A DNA stretch of 13,200 bases, taken from assembly GCA_035548055.1 (NCBI GenBank), contig DASZTL010000086.1:1-13200 (forward strand), written 5' to 3'. The notes under the pieces were generated by a model, which was not told where the DNA came from, did not search any database, and worked only from the letters and a program-made list of their open reading frames with translations. Every line of letters begins with the position of its first letter. The first letter of the stretch is position 1. Of the stretch, positions 6,349 through 13,150 are shown one piece after another. Source of the stretch: DASZTV01 sp035548055 (GTDB lineage Bacteria > Actinomycetota > Actinomycetes > JAFAQI01). The translations under genes and the position numbers were made by a program.

Positions 6349-6960
6349 TCAGCCCAAGCGGGTCGGGGCGCCGATCCAGGCCTTGCTGATGGTCACCCAG
6401 CCGGCCGGCTTGAAATGGAAGCGGCCGTCGTCGCGCGCCTTGCGGATGCGCCACAGCGGCTGACTCTTGTCGGGGGGGCCGTAGAGCACGGTCGTGAAGT
6501 TGTCGTAGCTGTAGTTGATCTTCTGCCCCTGCACCTCCCCGAAGTCGCCGGGGATGACGGTCGTCTTCACGCCATTGGCGAGCAGCAGGCCCCACGGCAG
6601 CCGTTTCGGGTGCCCGAGGCCGCCCCTGTTGTGGTACCCGCGCGTCACGTGCAGCCGGGTCACCCTGCGGGAGTACGGCGAGGCCAGACAGTCCACGAAC
6701 GCGTGGTTCCCCGACACCCAGCAGGGGTCATAGGTGAAATGCGACACGCACTTGTAGGCGTCGCCGGTGATCGTGGAATGCGGCGTGCACTTCGCGCCGG
6801 ACAGGCGCTTGACCACCTTGTAGCCCGGCTGCAGATGACCGTCGGCGCCGACCGGCGCGGTCATCATCACCCGCGTCTCGGCCGTCGCCGCGGGTGACGG
6901 TGTTGGAGCCACGATCGCACCGGCGAGACCGGCCAGCACGGCCAGCAGAAGCCGATTCAC
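6349..6960 (-). CDS. Secreted four-cysteine protein of unknown function
   Basis: A 203-residue exported protein. From the GTG at 6960 it starts with a Sec-type signal peptide: an N-terminal Arg, a hydrophobic core LLLAVLAGLAGAIVA, then PTPSPAATA with likely cleavage near residue 27. The mature part holds exactly four cysteines (58, 71, 80 and 91) in the pattern GAKC...GDAYKCVSHFTYDPCW...VDCL, which suggests two disulfides outside the cell. I have the impression that the AYKC-x(8)-C / YDPCW pattern recurs in secreted actinobacterial proteins without known function. The C-terminal half is Gly, Trp and basic-rich with no recognisable active site. The frame remains open upstream to 7071 but only within the merR gene; the GTG start gives the signal peptide. 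It follows merR by 19 bases and may be in the hsp20-merR transcript. Confidence 0.78.
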   Translation of the reverse strand: MNRLLLAVLAGLAGAIVAPTPSPAATAETRVMMTAPVGADGHLQPGYKVVKRLSGAKCTPHSTITGDAYKCVSHFTYDPCWVSGNHAFVDCLASPYSRRVTRLHVTRGYHNRGGLGHPKRLPWGLLLANGVKTTVIPGDFGEVQGQKINYSYDNFTTVLYGPPDKSQPLWRIRKARDDGRFHFKPAGWVTISKAWIGAPTRLG

Positions 6961-6979
6961 GCGGGCAAGACTCTCAGAT

Positions 6980-7303
6980 CTACGTCCGGCGGCGAGCCGC
7001 GGCCCGCAGGGCGGCCACCTGAGATTGCAGCGACGAGACCTCCGCCTGCAGCTCCAGCACGCGACGCACACCGGCCAGGGTCAGACCTTCCCCGACCAGG
7101 CCGCAGATCTCGCTCACCCGGTCGACATCGGCTCGGGAGTACCGCCGCTGGTAGCCGTCGGATCTGGCCGGCGAGACGAGGTCTTGCCGGTCGAGCCGCC
7201 GCAGGAACGCCTGCTGGACGTCAAGCATCTCGGCGACCTGCCCCACCGTGAACAGCGGCCGTTCGGGGTCGTCATACGGCCGCTGCTCACGGCGGGCACC
7301 CAT
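6980..7303 (-). CDS. MerR family regulator, HspR-like
   Basis: A 107-residue DNA-binding protein. The MerR winged helix-turn-helix runs from about 17 to 85: PLFTVGQVAEMLDVQQAFLRRLDRQDLVSP, then the wing YQRRYSRADVDRV, and GEGLTLAGVRRVLEL. A short C-terminal coiled coil follows (LQAEVSSLQSQVAALR, 85-100) for dimerisation. There is no metal- or drug-binding C-terminal domain, as in HspR, the heat-shock repressor of actinobacteria. The hsp20 stop and this ATG share a base (TGATG), so translation is coupled. It probably controls the hsp20-merR operon through the TTGCAA palindromes at the promoter. It resembles HspR but lies next to hsp20 instead of dnaK, so I call it HspR-like and give no symbol. 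Confidence 0.87.
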   Translation of the reverse strand: MGARREQRPYDDPERPLFTVGQVAEMLDVQQAFLRRLDRQDLVSPARSDGYQRRYSRADVDRVSEICGLVGEGLTLAGVRRVLELQAEVSSLQSQVAALRAAARRRT

Positions 7304-7728
7304 CAGCTCTCGATCTCGGCCGGGGTGGCGCTGCCGTTGACGGCGATCACCCGCGGCTTCGCGCGCTCGGCAAGTGGCAGCCGGACGGTCAGCACCCCGT
7401 CGACGTAGTCGGCAGCGACGGAGTCGGCGTCCACCCACTCGGGGACCCGCACCCGGCGGCTGATCTCGCCGTCGAAGCGTTCCTGGACCAGGACCTGGTC
7501 GCCTTCGCCGTACGTCGACCGCCGCGGTGCGCTGATCGTCAGGGTGCGGTTCTCGAGGGTGATCTTGACCTCATCGGCCTTCACCCCCGGCAGATCCATG
7601 TGAACCACGAGGTCATCGCCGCTTCGCACGATGTCCATCGGCAGGCCGACGCCGTCGGCGGTGCCGAGGGTCCGCTGGGCAAGCCGGTCGAACTCGGCGA
7701 GGAAGGGGTCAATACGTTCCAGCAACAT
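7303..7728 (-). CDS. hsp20: Hsp20 / alpha-crystallin family small heat-shock protein
   Basis: ATP-independent cytoplasmic chaperone that holds unfolding proteins. It has 141 residues. The alpha-crystallin domain spans about 30-122: it begins at LPMDIVRSGDDLVVHMDLPGVKADEVKI, includes the strand RTLTISAPRR, and ends with the family signature DGVLTVRLPLAE (110-121). A short N-terminal arm (LLERIDPFLAEFDRLAQ) and a C-terminal V-I-A-V element (127-130) of the I-x-I/V type provide oligomer contacts. The ATG at 7728 has GGAGG seven bases upstream; the frame extends 20 codons further but through the leader. It is the first gene of an operon with merR, driven by the promoter described upstream. Confidence 0.93.
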   Translation of the reverse strand: MLLERIDPFLAEFDRLAQRTLGTADGVGLPMDIVRSGDDLVVHMDLPGVKADEVKITLENRTLTISAPRRSTYGEGDQVLVQERFDGEISRRVRVPEWVDADSVAADYVDGVLTVRLPLAERAKPRVIAVNGSATPAEIES

Positions 7729-7792
7729 CTGCACACCTCCAGAGACTCGGGCGCGCCCGGCACGGGCTGCGCCGTACCTACTCGACACCCAG

Positions 7793-7826
7793 AATGTACA
7801 TAAGTTGCAACTCTACTTGCAAGTTA
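7793..7826 (-). promoter_or_regulatory. hsp20-merR promoter with two TTGCAA palindromes
   Basis: On the minus strand -35 TTGCAA (7822-7817) and -10 TACATT (7798-7793) are 18 bases apart, placing the transcript start about 58 bases before the hsp20 ATG. Two perfect ten-base palindromes, ACTTGCAAGT (7815-7824) and AGTTGCAACT (7803-7812), cover the -35 and the spacer, with their TTGCAA cores 12 bases apart. A MerR dimer bound between -35 and -10 is the known mode of the family. The half-sites recall, but do not match, the HspR HAIR element (CTTGAGT-N7-ACTCAAG). The site ends two bases from the glpD stop. Confidence 0.68.
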
Positions 7827-7827
7827 T

Positions 7828-9318
7828 CTATTCCCGGTCCAGCACTTCCTGAACATACGGCAGCGAGGCCTCGCGCCACTTCGGGACGAGGTCGAGGCGA
7901 AGCCGGCCGGCCAGGACGTCATCGACCGTGACCGCGCCTTCGGCGCGAAGCGCCCACTCCACCTCACTGCGAAGCACGGGCACCCCTGGCGCGATCGGCT
8001 CGTCGGGTCCGGCGGCGGCAACCTCGTCCGCCTCTGCGCCGAAGCGCCGCCGCAACCGCGGCGCGTCGGCGGCCGGCCGGCCGGCGAAGCCAACGAGCGG
8101 AAGCGTCCGGGTCCGGCACGGCGTCTCGGCGCCGAGCAGCTGAACGGCTCGGTCGACGGCGTCCTGCGCCATCCGCCGGTACGTCGTCAGCTTCCCGCCG
8201 ACGATGACGAGAACGCCGTCGCGCTCGAGCAGCGCATGCCGGCGCGAGATGTCTGCCGACGACCCGTCGTCGCCACCGCCGAGCAGCGGCCGCAGCCCGG
8301 CGTACCGCCCGATGACGTCGGCGCTCGTCAGCTCTCGCGCCAGACCGGTCGAGAGCGTCTCCAGCAGAAACTTCTCGTCATCGGCGGTAACCGGCGGCTC
8401 GTCGTCGATGGTGTCGACCGGGTCGTCGGTCAGCCCGACCAGGACGGTGCCGTCGGGTCGTGGGACTCCGAAGACGAACCGGTTGATGCTGCCGGGAAGC
8501 AAGACGTTGAACGCGGCCTTCGGGTTGCCGAGCGCGTCGCCCGGCAGCACCAGATGCGCGCCCTTGCTCGGCCGCAACGGAACATCGTTGACCAGGCCGC
8601 CGGACCATACGCCGGCCGCGACGATCACCGATCTCGCCCGCACGGCCAGCGTGGCCCCCGTCAGCTCGTCGCGGACCGTCGCGCCATCACGCGCGACCTC
8701 GGTCGCGGCACAGTGCGTCACGATCCGCGCACCGAACCCGGCCGCGGTCCGGGCAATCGTGACAACGAGGCGCGCGTCGTCCTCCAACGCGCCGTCGACG
8801 TGGACATAGGACCCGCGCACCTTGCCGATCGCCGGGACGAGTCGCTTCGTCTCGCTCTCGTCGATCCAGCTCGTCCGCGGCATCCAGGCCGGCGTGCGCG
8901 ATGCGACACGAAGACCGTCCGCAATGCCGAACAGGAAGCGCGAAACAGCGCGACCACCGCGTGGGTAGGACGGGTAGAACGGCATCAGGAACGACACTGG
9001 GCGGATCAGGTGCGGTGCGATCACCGTTGCGAGCCGGTTGCGTTCCACCGCCGACTCCCAGGCGACGCCGATCTGGCCCGCCGCGATGTAACGGAGCCCA
9101 CCGTGGGCGAGCTTGCTGGACCAGCGGCTCGTACCGGCCGCCAGGTCGTTGCGTTCGACCAGGGCCACCGACAACCCGCGGCTCGCCGCATCGAGCGCAA
9201 CGCCGGCCCCGGTGACACCGCCGCCCACCACGAGGACGTCGACCACTTCTCGCTCGAGGGCTTCCAGGTCCTGCTGCCGGCGTCCGGCGGTGAGCTTGGT
9301 GTCGGTGGTCGCGGTCAC
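7828..9318 (-). CDS. glpD: Glycerol-3-phosphate dehydrogenase, FAD-dependent
   Basis: Membrane-associated flavoenzyme that oxidises sn-glycerol-3-phosphate to dihydroxyacetone phosphate and feeds electrons to quinone. About 496 residues. The N-terminal Rossmann fold VLVVGGGVTGAGVALDA carries the FAD dinucleotide motif (32-37) and E55 for the ribose; GTSRWSSKLAHGGLRY (62-77) is the GlpD signature. Further on are GAHLVLP, FGVPRPDGTVLVGLTDDP and VGGKLTTYRRMAQDAVD, the last at the FAD site, then the C-terminal helical cap. I prefer the GTG at 9318, which overlaps the tetR stop as GTGA and has GGTGG eight bases upstream; a GTG at 9330 would add four residues. It is in one operon with tetR and divergent from the AGPS-like gene. 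No glpF or glpK lies nearby, so a role in lipid DHAP supply is as likely as glycerol use. Confidence 0.92.
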   Translation of the reverse strand: MTATTDTKLTAGRRQQDLEALEREVVDVLVVGGGVTGAGVALDAASRGLSVALVERNDLAAGTSRWSSKLAHGGLRYIAAGQIGVAWESAVERNRLATVIAPHLIRPVSFLMPFYPSYPRGGRAVSRFLFGIADGLRVASRTPAWMPRTSWIDESETKRLVPAIGKVRGSYVHVDGALEDDARLVVTIARTAAGFGARIVTHCAATEVARDGATVRDELTGATLAVRARSVIVAAGVWSGGLVNDVPLRPSKGAHLVLPGDALGNPKAAFNVLLPGSINRFVFGVPRPDGTVLVGLTDDPVDTIDDEPPVTADDEKFLLETLSTGLARELTSADVIGRYAGLRPLLGGGDDGSSADISRRHALLERDGVLVIVGGKLTTYRRMAQDAVDRAVQLLGAETPCRTRTLPLVGFAGRPAADAPRLRRRFGAEADEVAAAGPDEPIAPGVPVLRSEVEWALRAEGAVTVDDVLAGRLRLDLVPKWREASLPYVQEVLDRE

Positions 9319-9941
9319 GGCTTCAGCCACCCATCGAGGCCGGCCGCCATCTCATCGACCACGGCGTCTCGCCCGAGGTCCTCGAGCAGCCGCGCGGAGA
9401 TGACGAACGGCGCGACAGCCACAAGGAGCGCGGTTGCCATGACCGCCGGATCTCCCGGCCGGACCGATCCGTCGGCATGCCCGTCACGAATCACCCGCTC
9501 GACATGCTCGATCGCGAGCCGCTGGGTCGACCCGACCCGCTCGGTCAGATACGGGAGCAGCAGGTCCGGATCGACCTCGATCACACGCCGGAACAGCGGC
9601 TCGTCGGGGAGCCGCCGGGTGATGTCGGCGGTCATCGCCACCAGTCGGGCGCGGGCCGAGCGCCGACGGGCGACGCGCGCCTCCGCGTCGCTCAACACTG
9701 CGGCGAAGTCGCTCGTCATCACCGAGAGGATCAGGGCCTCGACGTCCGGCACCATGCGGTACAACGTCATCCGGCTGACGCCGGCGCGACGAGCGACATC
9801 GGTCAGCGTCGTACGACGCACCCCCACCGCGAGCACCGACTCGCGGACCGCCTCGGCCACGCCCGCCGGCAACACTGCTGGCTCGTCGCGGCGACCCGCC
9901 GCGCCGGGCTTCACCTCAGGCTTGTGACGTTGAGGCGTCAT
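9315..9941 (-). CDS. TetR family regulator of glpD and AGPS-like gene
   Basis: A 208-residue TetR-type repressor. The helix-turn-helix is at about 43-66 (RTTLTDVARRAGVSRMTLYRMV), after a basic and Pro-rich N-terminal tail of some 25 residues, longer than usual. The helical C-terminal domain contains LFRRVIEVDPDLLLPYLTER and ends GLDGWLKP. The ATG at 9941 lies at the edge of a 19-base palindrome and no ribosome binding site precedes it; a -10-like TATGTT at 9959-9954 would start the RNA only about six bases upstream, so the message may be nearly leaderless. It probably represses both itself with glpD and the divergent gene. The ligand is unknown; a lipid or acyl intermediate is a guess from context. 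Confidence 0.88.
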   Translation of the reverse strand: MTPQRHKPEVKPGAAGRRDEPAVLPAGVAEAVRESVLAVGVRRTTLTDVARRAGVSRMTLYRMVPDVEALILSVMTSDFAAVLSDAEARVARRRSARARLVAMTADITRRLPDEPLFRRVIEVDPDLLLPYLTERVGSTQRLAIEHVERVIRDGHADGSVRPGDPAVMATALLVAVAPFVISARLLEDLGRDAVVDEMAAGLDGWLKP

Positions 9942-9959
9942 ATGTCACACTGTAACATA
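9930..9959 (+). promoter_or_regulatory. Shared promoter/operator between tetR-glpD and AGPS-like gene
   Basis: Plus-strand promoter TTGAGG (9930-9935), 17-base spacer, TAACAT (9953-9958), placing the transcript start near 9965, about 12 bases before the AGPS-like ATG. A 19-base palindrome centred on C9950 (9941-9959: TATGTCACA-C-TGTAACATA, one mismatch between arms) covers the -10 and reaches the start codon of tetR. Binding there would silence both directions. The sequence features are direct; the repressor identity is inferred. Confidence 0.68.
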
Positions 9960-9976
9960 CACAGGCAGGGGATGAC

Positions 9977-11608
9977 ATGGACAACGACGCGTCGTGGACC
10001 TCGTGGGGCGCGACCCGACCCGCGCTCAGCCGAACCGCCCGGTCACTGCTCTCCGGCGCGCTGGGCACCCTCACCGCACAACAGTCCGTTGCCATCGAAG
10101 CCGCGCAGCTGCCCCCCGCGCGACTCGGCGCCGGCGCCCGTGAGGCACTTGTGGCCGCGGTCGGCGAATCTGCAGTCCGCGACGACCCGGGCTCGCGGGC
10201 GGAGCACGCCGGCGGCCAGTCGTACTCCGACATCATTCGCCGCCGCCATGGCGACGCATCGGAAGCACCCGACGCGATCGTCGTACCCGGCTCGGCCGCC
10301 GAGATCGCCGAGGTCCTGCGGATCTGCAGCGAGCACCGAGTCGCGGTCGTGCCATGGGGCGGCGGCACGAGCGTCGTCGGTGGGCTGACGCCGAACCTCG
10401 GCGGCTGCACCGCCGTCGTGGCCGTCGACCTGGGCCGCCTGGACCGGCTGATCAGCGTCGACCACCTCTCACGAACCGCCACGTTCGAGCCGGGCATCCG
10501 GACGCCGGCCGCGGAGGCCGCGCTGGCCGCGCACGGACTGTCGCTGGGTCACATCCCACAGAGCTACGAACGGGCCTCGTTGGGCGGCTACGTCGTGACG
10601 CGCTCTTCCGGTCAGGCCTCGAGCGGCCGCGGCCGGATCGACGACATGGTGCTCGGCCTGCGGATGGCGACGCCGCGTGGCGAGCTCGTCCTGGCGGCGA
10701 TGCCGGGAAGCGCCGCCGGGCCGGATCTTCGGCGGCTCGTTCTGGGGTCGGAGGGAACGCTGGGCATCGTCACGGAGCTGACGGTGCGGGTGCGCCCGGT
10801 CCCTGCGACGACGCACTACGAAGCATGGGTCGCACCCTCGTGGGAGGTCGGCACCCGCGTCATGCGCCGACTCGCCCAGGACGGTCCCAAGCCAGACGTG
10901 TTGCGACTCTCGGACGAGGACGAGACCAGGTTCTCACTCGCCATGTCCGGAACCGCAGGCGCGAAGAAGCACGCGATGGACGCCTGGCTGCGGGTGCGCG
11001 GAATTCGCGGCGGTTGCCTCGTCGTCATCGGCTTCGAGGGCAGTGCGGCTGACATCCGCTACCGGCGTCACGGCGTACGACGCGTGCTGCGGTCGGAGAA
11101 GGCCGTGCCCCTCGGCTCAGGAGCGGGACGGTCGTGGGAGCACAACCGCTTCTCGGGTCCGTACCTGCGCGACACCCTCCTCGACGAAGGCGTCCTCGCC
11201 GAGACGCTCGAGACCGCAACCACCTGGTCGCAATTGCAAGGCCTGTACGACGGAGTGCGCGACGCGCTGGCATCCTCGCTGAGCCGCGACGGCAGGAAGC
11301 CGCTGATCGGCTGCCACATCTCCCATGTCTACCCGGCGGGCGCGTCCCTGTATTTCACCGTCCTCGCAGCCGCCCAGCCCGGCGGCGAGATCGAACAGTG
11401 GGCGGCGGCCAAGCGAGCCGCAAACGACGCGATCGTCGCCGCCCGCGGCACGATCAGCCATCACCATGCCGTCGGCACCGCACACCGCGACGCCGTGACA
11501 ACGGACCTGGGCGGCGACCAGCTCGTCGGCGTCGCGGCACTTCGCGCGGTCAAGGAAGCTGTCGACCCCGCGGGGATCCTCAACCCGGGCAAGCTGCTGC
11601 CCAGCTGA
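9977..11608 (+). CDS. FAD-binding oxidase, alkyldihydroxyacetonephosphate synthase-like
   Basis: A 543-residue flavoprotein of the VAO/PCMH family (FAD_binding_4 plus FAD-oxidase C-terminal domain). It resembles alkyl-DHAP synthase (AGPS), which swaps the acyl chain of acyl-DHAP for a fatty alcohol to make the ether bond of ether lipids. The start has the W-x-x-WG segment (SWTSWGAT) typical of AGPS. The FAD loop is VVPWGGGTSVVGGL (124-137), and ERASLGGYVVTRSSGQAS and RLVLGSEGTLGIVTE continue the FAD fold. Residues matching the AGPS active site are visible: R398 in GPYLRD, Y459 in SLYFT and the His triplet 495-497 (SHHHAVG). A lactate/glycolate-type oxidase is the alternative, but the HHH and Tyr favour AGPS. 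GGGG precedes the ATG by five bases. It ends one base before the kinase stop on the other strand. Confidence 0.86.
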   Translation: MDNDASWTSWGATRPALSRTARSLLSGALGTLTAQQSVAIEAAQLPPARLGAGAREALVAAVGESAVRDDPGSRAEHAGGQSYSDIIRRRHGDASEAPDAIVVPGSAAEIAEVLRICSEHRVAVVPWGGGTSVVGGLTPNLGGCTAVVAVDLGRLDRLISVDHLSRTATFEPGIRTPAAEAALAAHGLSLGHIPQSYERASLGGYVVTRSSGQASSGRGRIDDMVLGLRMATPRGELVLAAMPGSAAGPDLRRLVLGSEGTLGIVTELTVRVRPVPATTHYEAWVAPSWEVGTRVMRRLAQDGPKPDVLRLSDEDETRFSLAMSGTAGAKKHAMDAWLRVRGIRGGCLVVIGFEGSAADIRYRRHGVRRVLRSEKAVPLGSGAGRSWEHNRFSGPYLRDTLLDEGVLAETLETATTWSQLQGLYDGVRDALASSLSRDGRKPLIGCHISHVYPAGASLYFTVLAAAQPGGEIEQWAAAKRAANDAIVAARGTISHHHAVGTAHRDAVTTDLGGDQLVGVAALRAVKEAVDPAGILNPGKLLPS

Positions 11609-13150
11609 CTAAAGGCCGACCGAGAACCCCGAGGTCGGCGTCTGCGTCGGTGTCGGGTTCGACGTCTTGCTCGGTGTTGGCGTCGGCGTCTGCGTCGGGG
11701 TAGGTGTTGGCTCTTCGGTCGGCTCCCCGCTCGGCGTCTCCGAGGGTGATTCCGACTCAGTCGCGGACTCGGTCGCTGCCGGCGACTCGGTCGGCTTGAG
11801 CAATCGCGCCTTCGCATCGGTGTAGAACGCAGTCAACGCATTAGCAATGTCCTGCGAGAGCTGGGGGGTCAGGCGACCGGCGTCCTCCAACACCGTGATC
11901 CGCTGCCTCATGTTCGAGTCGACCGCGTCAAGCCGACCCACGTCCTTCGACTTCACGGCGTCCGCGAGCTGGGGAAGATAAGGCGCAAGCTCCCGCGACA
12001 CAGACTTCGAGACCGAGCCTCGGCACACCAGATCAGTAAGAGAGGTGAAGTCGTCACCGACCTTGCCCTTGATCGTGGGCAGGTTCGAGCAGCCGCCGGG
12101 AGCCGCGTTGTCCGCGCCGGGCGAGTTGTCGTGCGCGAGCAGTGCCACGACCGCCGCCACGATCGCGACGAGGACGAGGGCGGCGATCACCCAGGGCCAC
12201 GGATTGCGGCGCTCCGGCGAGAGCGGGCGGGGGGGAGGCTCTGCAGCCGCCGGGGGCATGACTGCGGTTGGCATCCCCATCGCAACCGTCGGCGGCGCCG
12301 CCGGCGGCAGGCCCATCGCAACGGTCGAGTCGGTCACGACACCGGACAGCCGGCGAAGCCGATCTGCCACATGGCTCGCCGACAGCCGAGCGTTCGGCAG
12401 CCGCGCCGTCATACCTCCGAGCAGGTCCCGCCACGCGACCGGCAACGACGCCGGGACAACCGGTGGTCGGCTGACCCGCGCCATCGCGACTTCCATCGGC
12501 GCGCCGTCGTACTCGCGGCGACCGGTGAGGCACTCGAGCAGCACGAGCCCGAGCGAGTAGACATCCGCCGGCGGACCGACTGGCTCGCCGGTGACCTGCT
12601 CGGGCGCAAAGTACGCCGGGGTCCCCACGACCTCGCCGGCGCTCGTGATGTGGCTGGCGTCGACCAGCCGCGCGATCCCGAAGTCGGCGAGGTGCACCCG
12701 CCCGTCGGCGGAGATCAAGACGTTCGCCGGTTTGACGTCGCGATGGATCAGACCCTGGCTGTGGACGTAGGCAAGGCCGTCCGCCAACGCGATGCCGATC
12801 TCCGCGACCCGGTCGCTCGGCAGCGCGCCGTACCGCAGCTCCTCGGCGAGCGTCGGGCCTTCGACGAGCGACATCACCAGGTAGGGCCGGTGGGTGACAT
12901 CGTCCTCGCCGGCGTCCAGCACCGTCACGAGCGACGGGTGGTCGAGCCGAGCAAGAGTGCGCATCTCTTCTTCGTGCCGGTGCAGCTGATCGGCCACATC
13001 GCTGCGGAACAGCTTGATCGCGACATCGCGATGCAACCGCTCATCGAACGCGCGGTAGACCTCGGCGACGCCGCCGGTGCCGAGCAGGGGCCCGAGCCGG
13101 TACCGGCCGTCGAGGAGGTCGCCGTCGAACGGCGGCGTATCGCTAGTCAT
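11609..13150 (-). CDS. Transmembrane Ser/Thr protein kinase with Pro/Thr-rich extracellular tail
   Basis: Hanks-type receptor kinase, 513 residues. The cytoplasmic kinase domain (about 17-268) is complete: Gly loop GTGGVAEV (24-31), K46 in VAIKLF, catalytic HRDVKPANV (136-144), DFG (156-158) and APE (182-184). A juxtamembrane linker with two copies of TVAMG (276-280, 288-292) and a Pro-rich stretch follows, then one membrane helix (about 318-339). Outside is a domain of about 100 residues (351-450), mostly helical by appearance, with two cysteines (354, 376) that may pair, and a tail (from about 453) of Glu/Ser then Pro/Thr repeats. There are no PASTA repeats, so this is not PknB. The ATG at 13150 gives the natural N-terminus, with AAGGG directly before it. 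The signal sensed and targets are unknown. Confidence 0.93.
   Translation of the reverse strand: MTSDTPPFDGDLLDGRYRLGPLLGTGGVAEVYRAFDERLHRDVAIKLFRSDVADQLHRHEEEMRTLARLDHPSLVTVLDAGEDDVTHRPYLVMSLVEGPTLAEELRYGALPSDRVAEIGIALADGLAYVHSQGLIHRDVKPANVLISADGRVHLADFGIARLVDASHITSAGEVVGTPAYFAPEQVTGEPVGPPADVYSLGLVLLECLTGRREYDGAPMEVAMARVSRPPVVPASLPVAWRDLLGGMTARLPNARLSASHVADRLRRLSGVVTDSTVAMGLPPAAPPTVAMGMPTAVMPPAAAEPPPRPLSPERRNPWPWVIAALVLVAIVAAVVALLAHDNSPGADNAAPGGCSNLPTIKGKVGDDFTSLTDLVCRGSVSKSVSRELAPYLPQLADAVKSKDVGRLDAVDSNMRQRITVLEDAGRLTPQLSQDIANALTAFYTDAKARLLKPTESPAATESATESESPSETPSGEPTEEPTPTPTQTPTPTPSKTSNPTPTQTPTSGFSVGL
11615..11639 (+). terminator. Possible terminator of the AGPS-like gene, inside kinase coding end
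   Basis: Inverted repeat GCCGACC / GGTCGGC with an 11-base loop, beginning seven bases after the AGPS-like stop. It lies inside the last codons of the convergent kinase gene. There is no T-run. With zero spacing between the two stops, any terminator must lie within the opposite gene. Confidence 0.4.

Noticed and set aside
6241..6897. Plus-strand frames running through the repeat cluster and opposite the secreted protein
   Set aside because: They cover the hairpin and the antisense of a gene with a clear signal peptide and cysteine pattern; no ribosome binding site or family.
8236..9927. Long plus-strand frame of 563 codons opposite glpD and tetR
   Set aside because: The translation is Arg/Pro/Ser-rich with no domain, and the minus strand holds two well-recognised genes; long antisense frames are expected at this GC content.
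11636..11730. Apparent DNA tandem repeat of GTCGGCGTCTGCGTCGG type
   Set aside because: It encodes the Pro/Thr repeats at the kinase C-terminus, so it is explained by low-complexity protein sequence.
12054..12533. 159-codon minus-strand frame within the kinase gene
   Set aside because: Out of phase with the complete kinase; Arg/Gly-rich composition with no motif.
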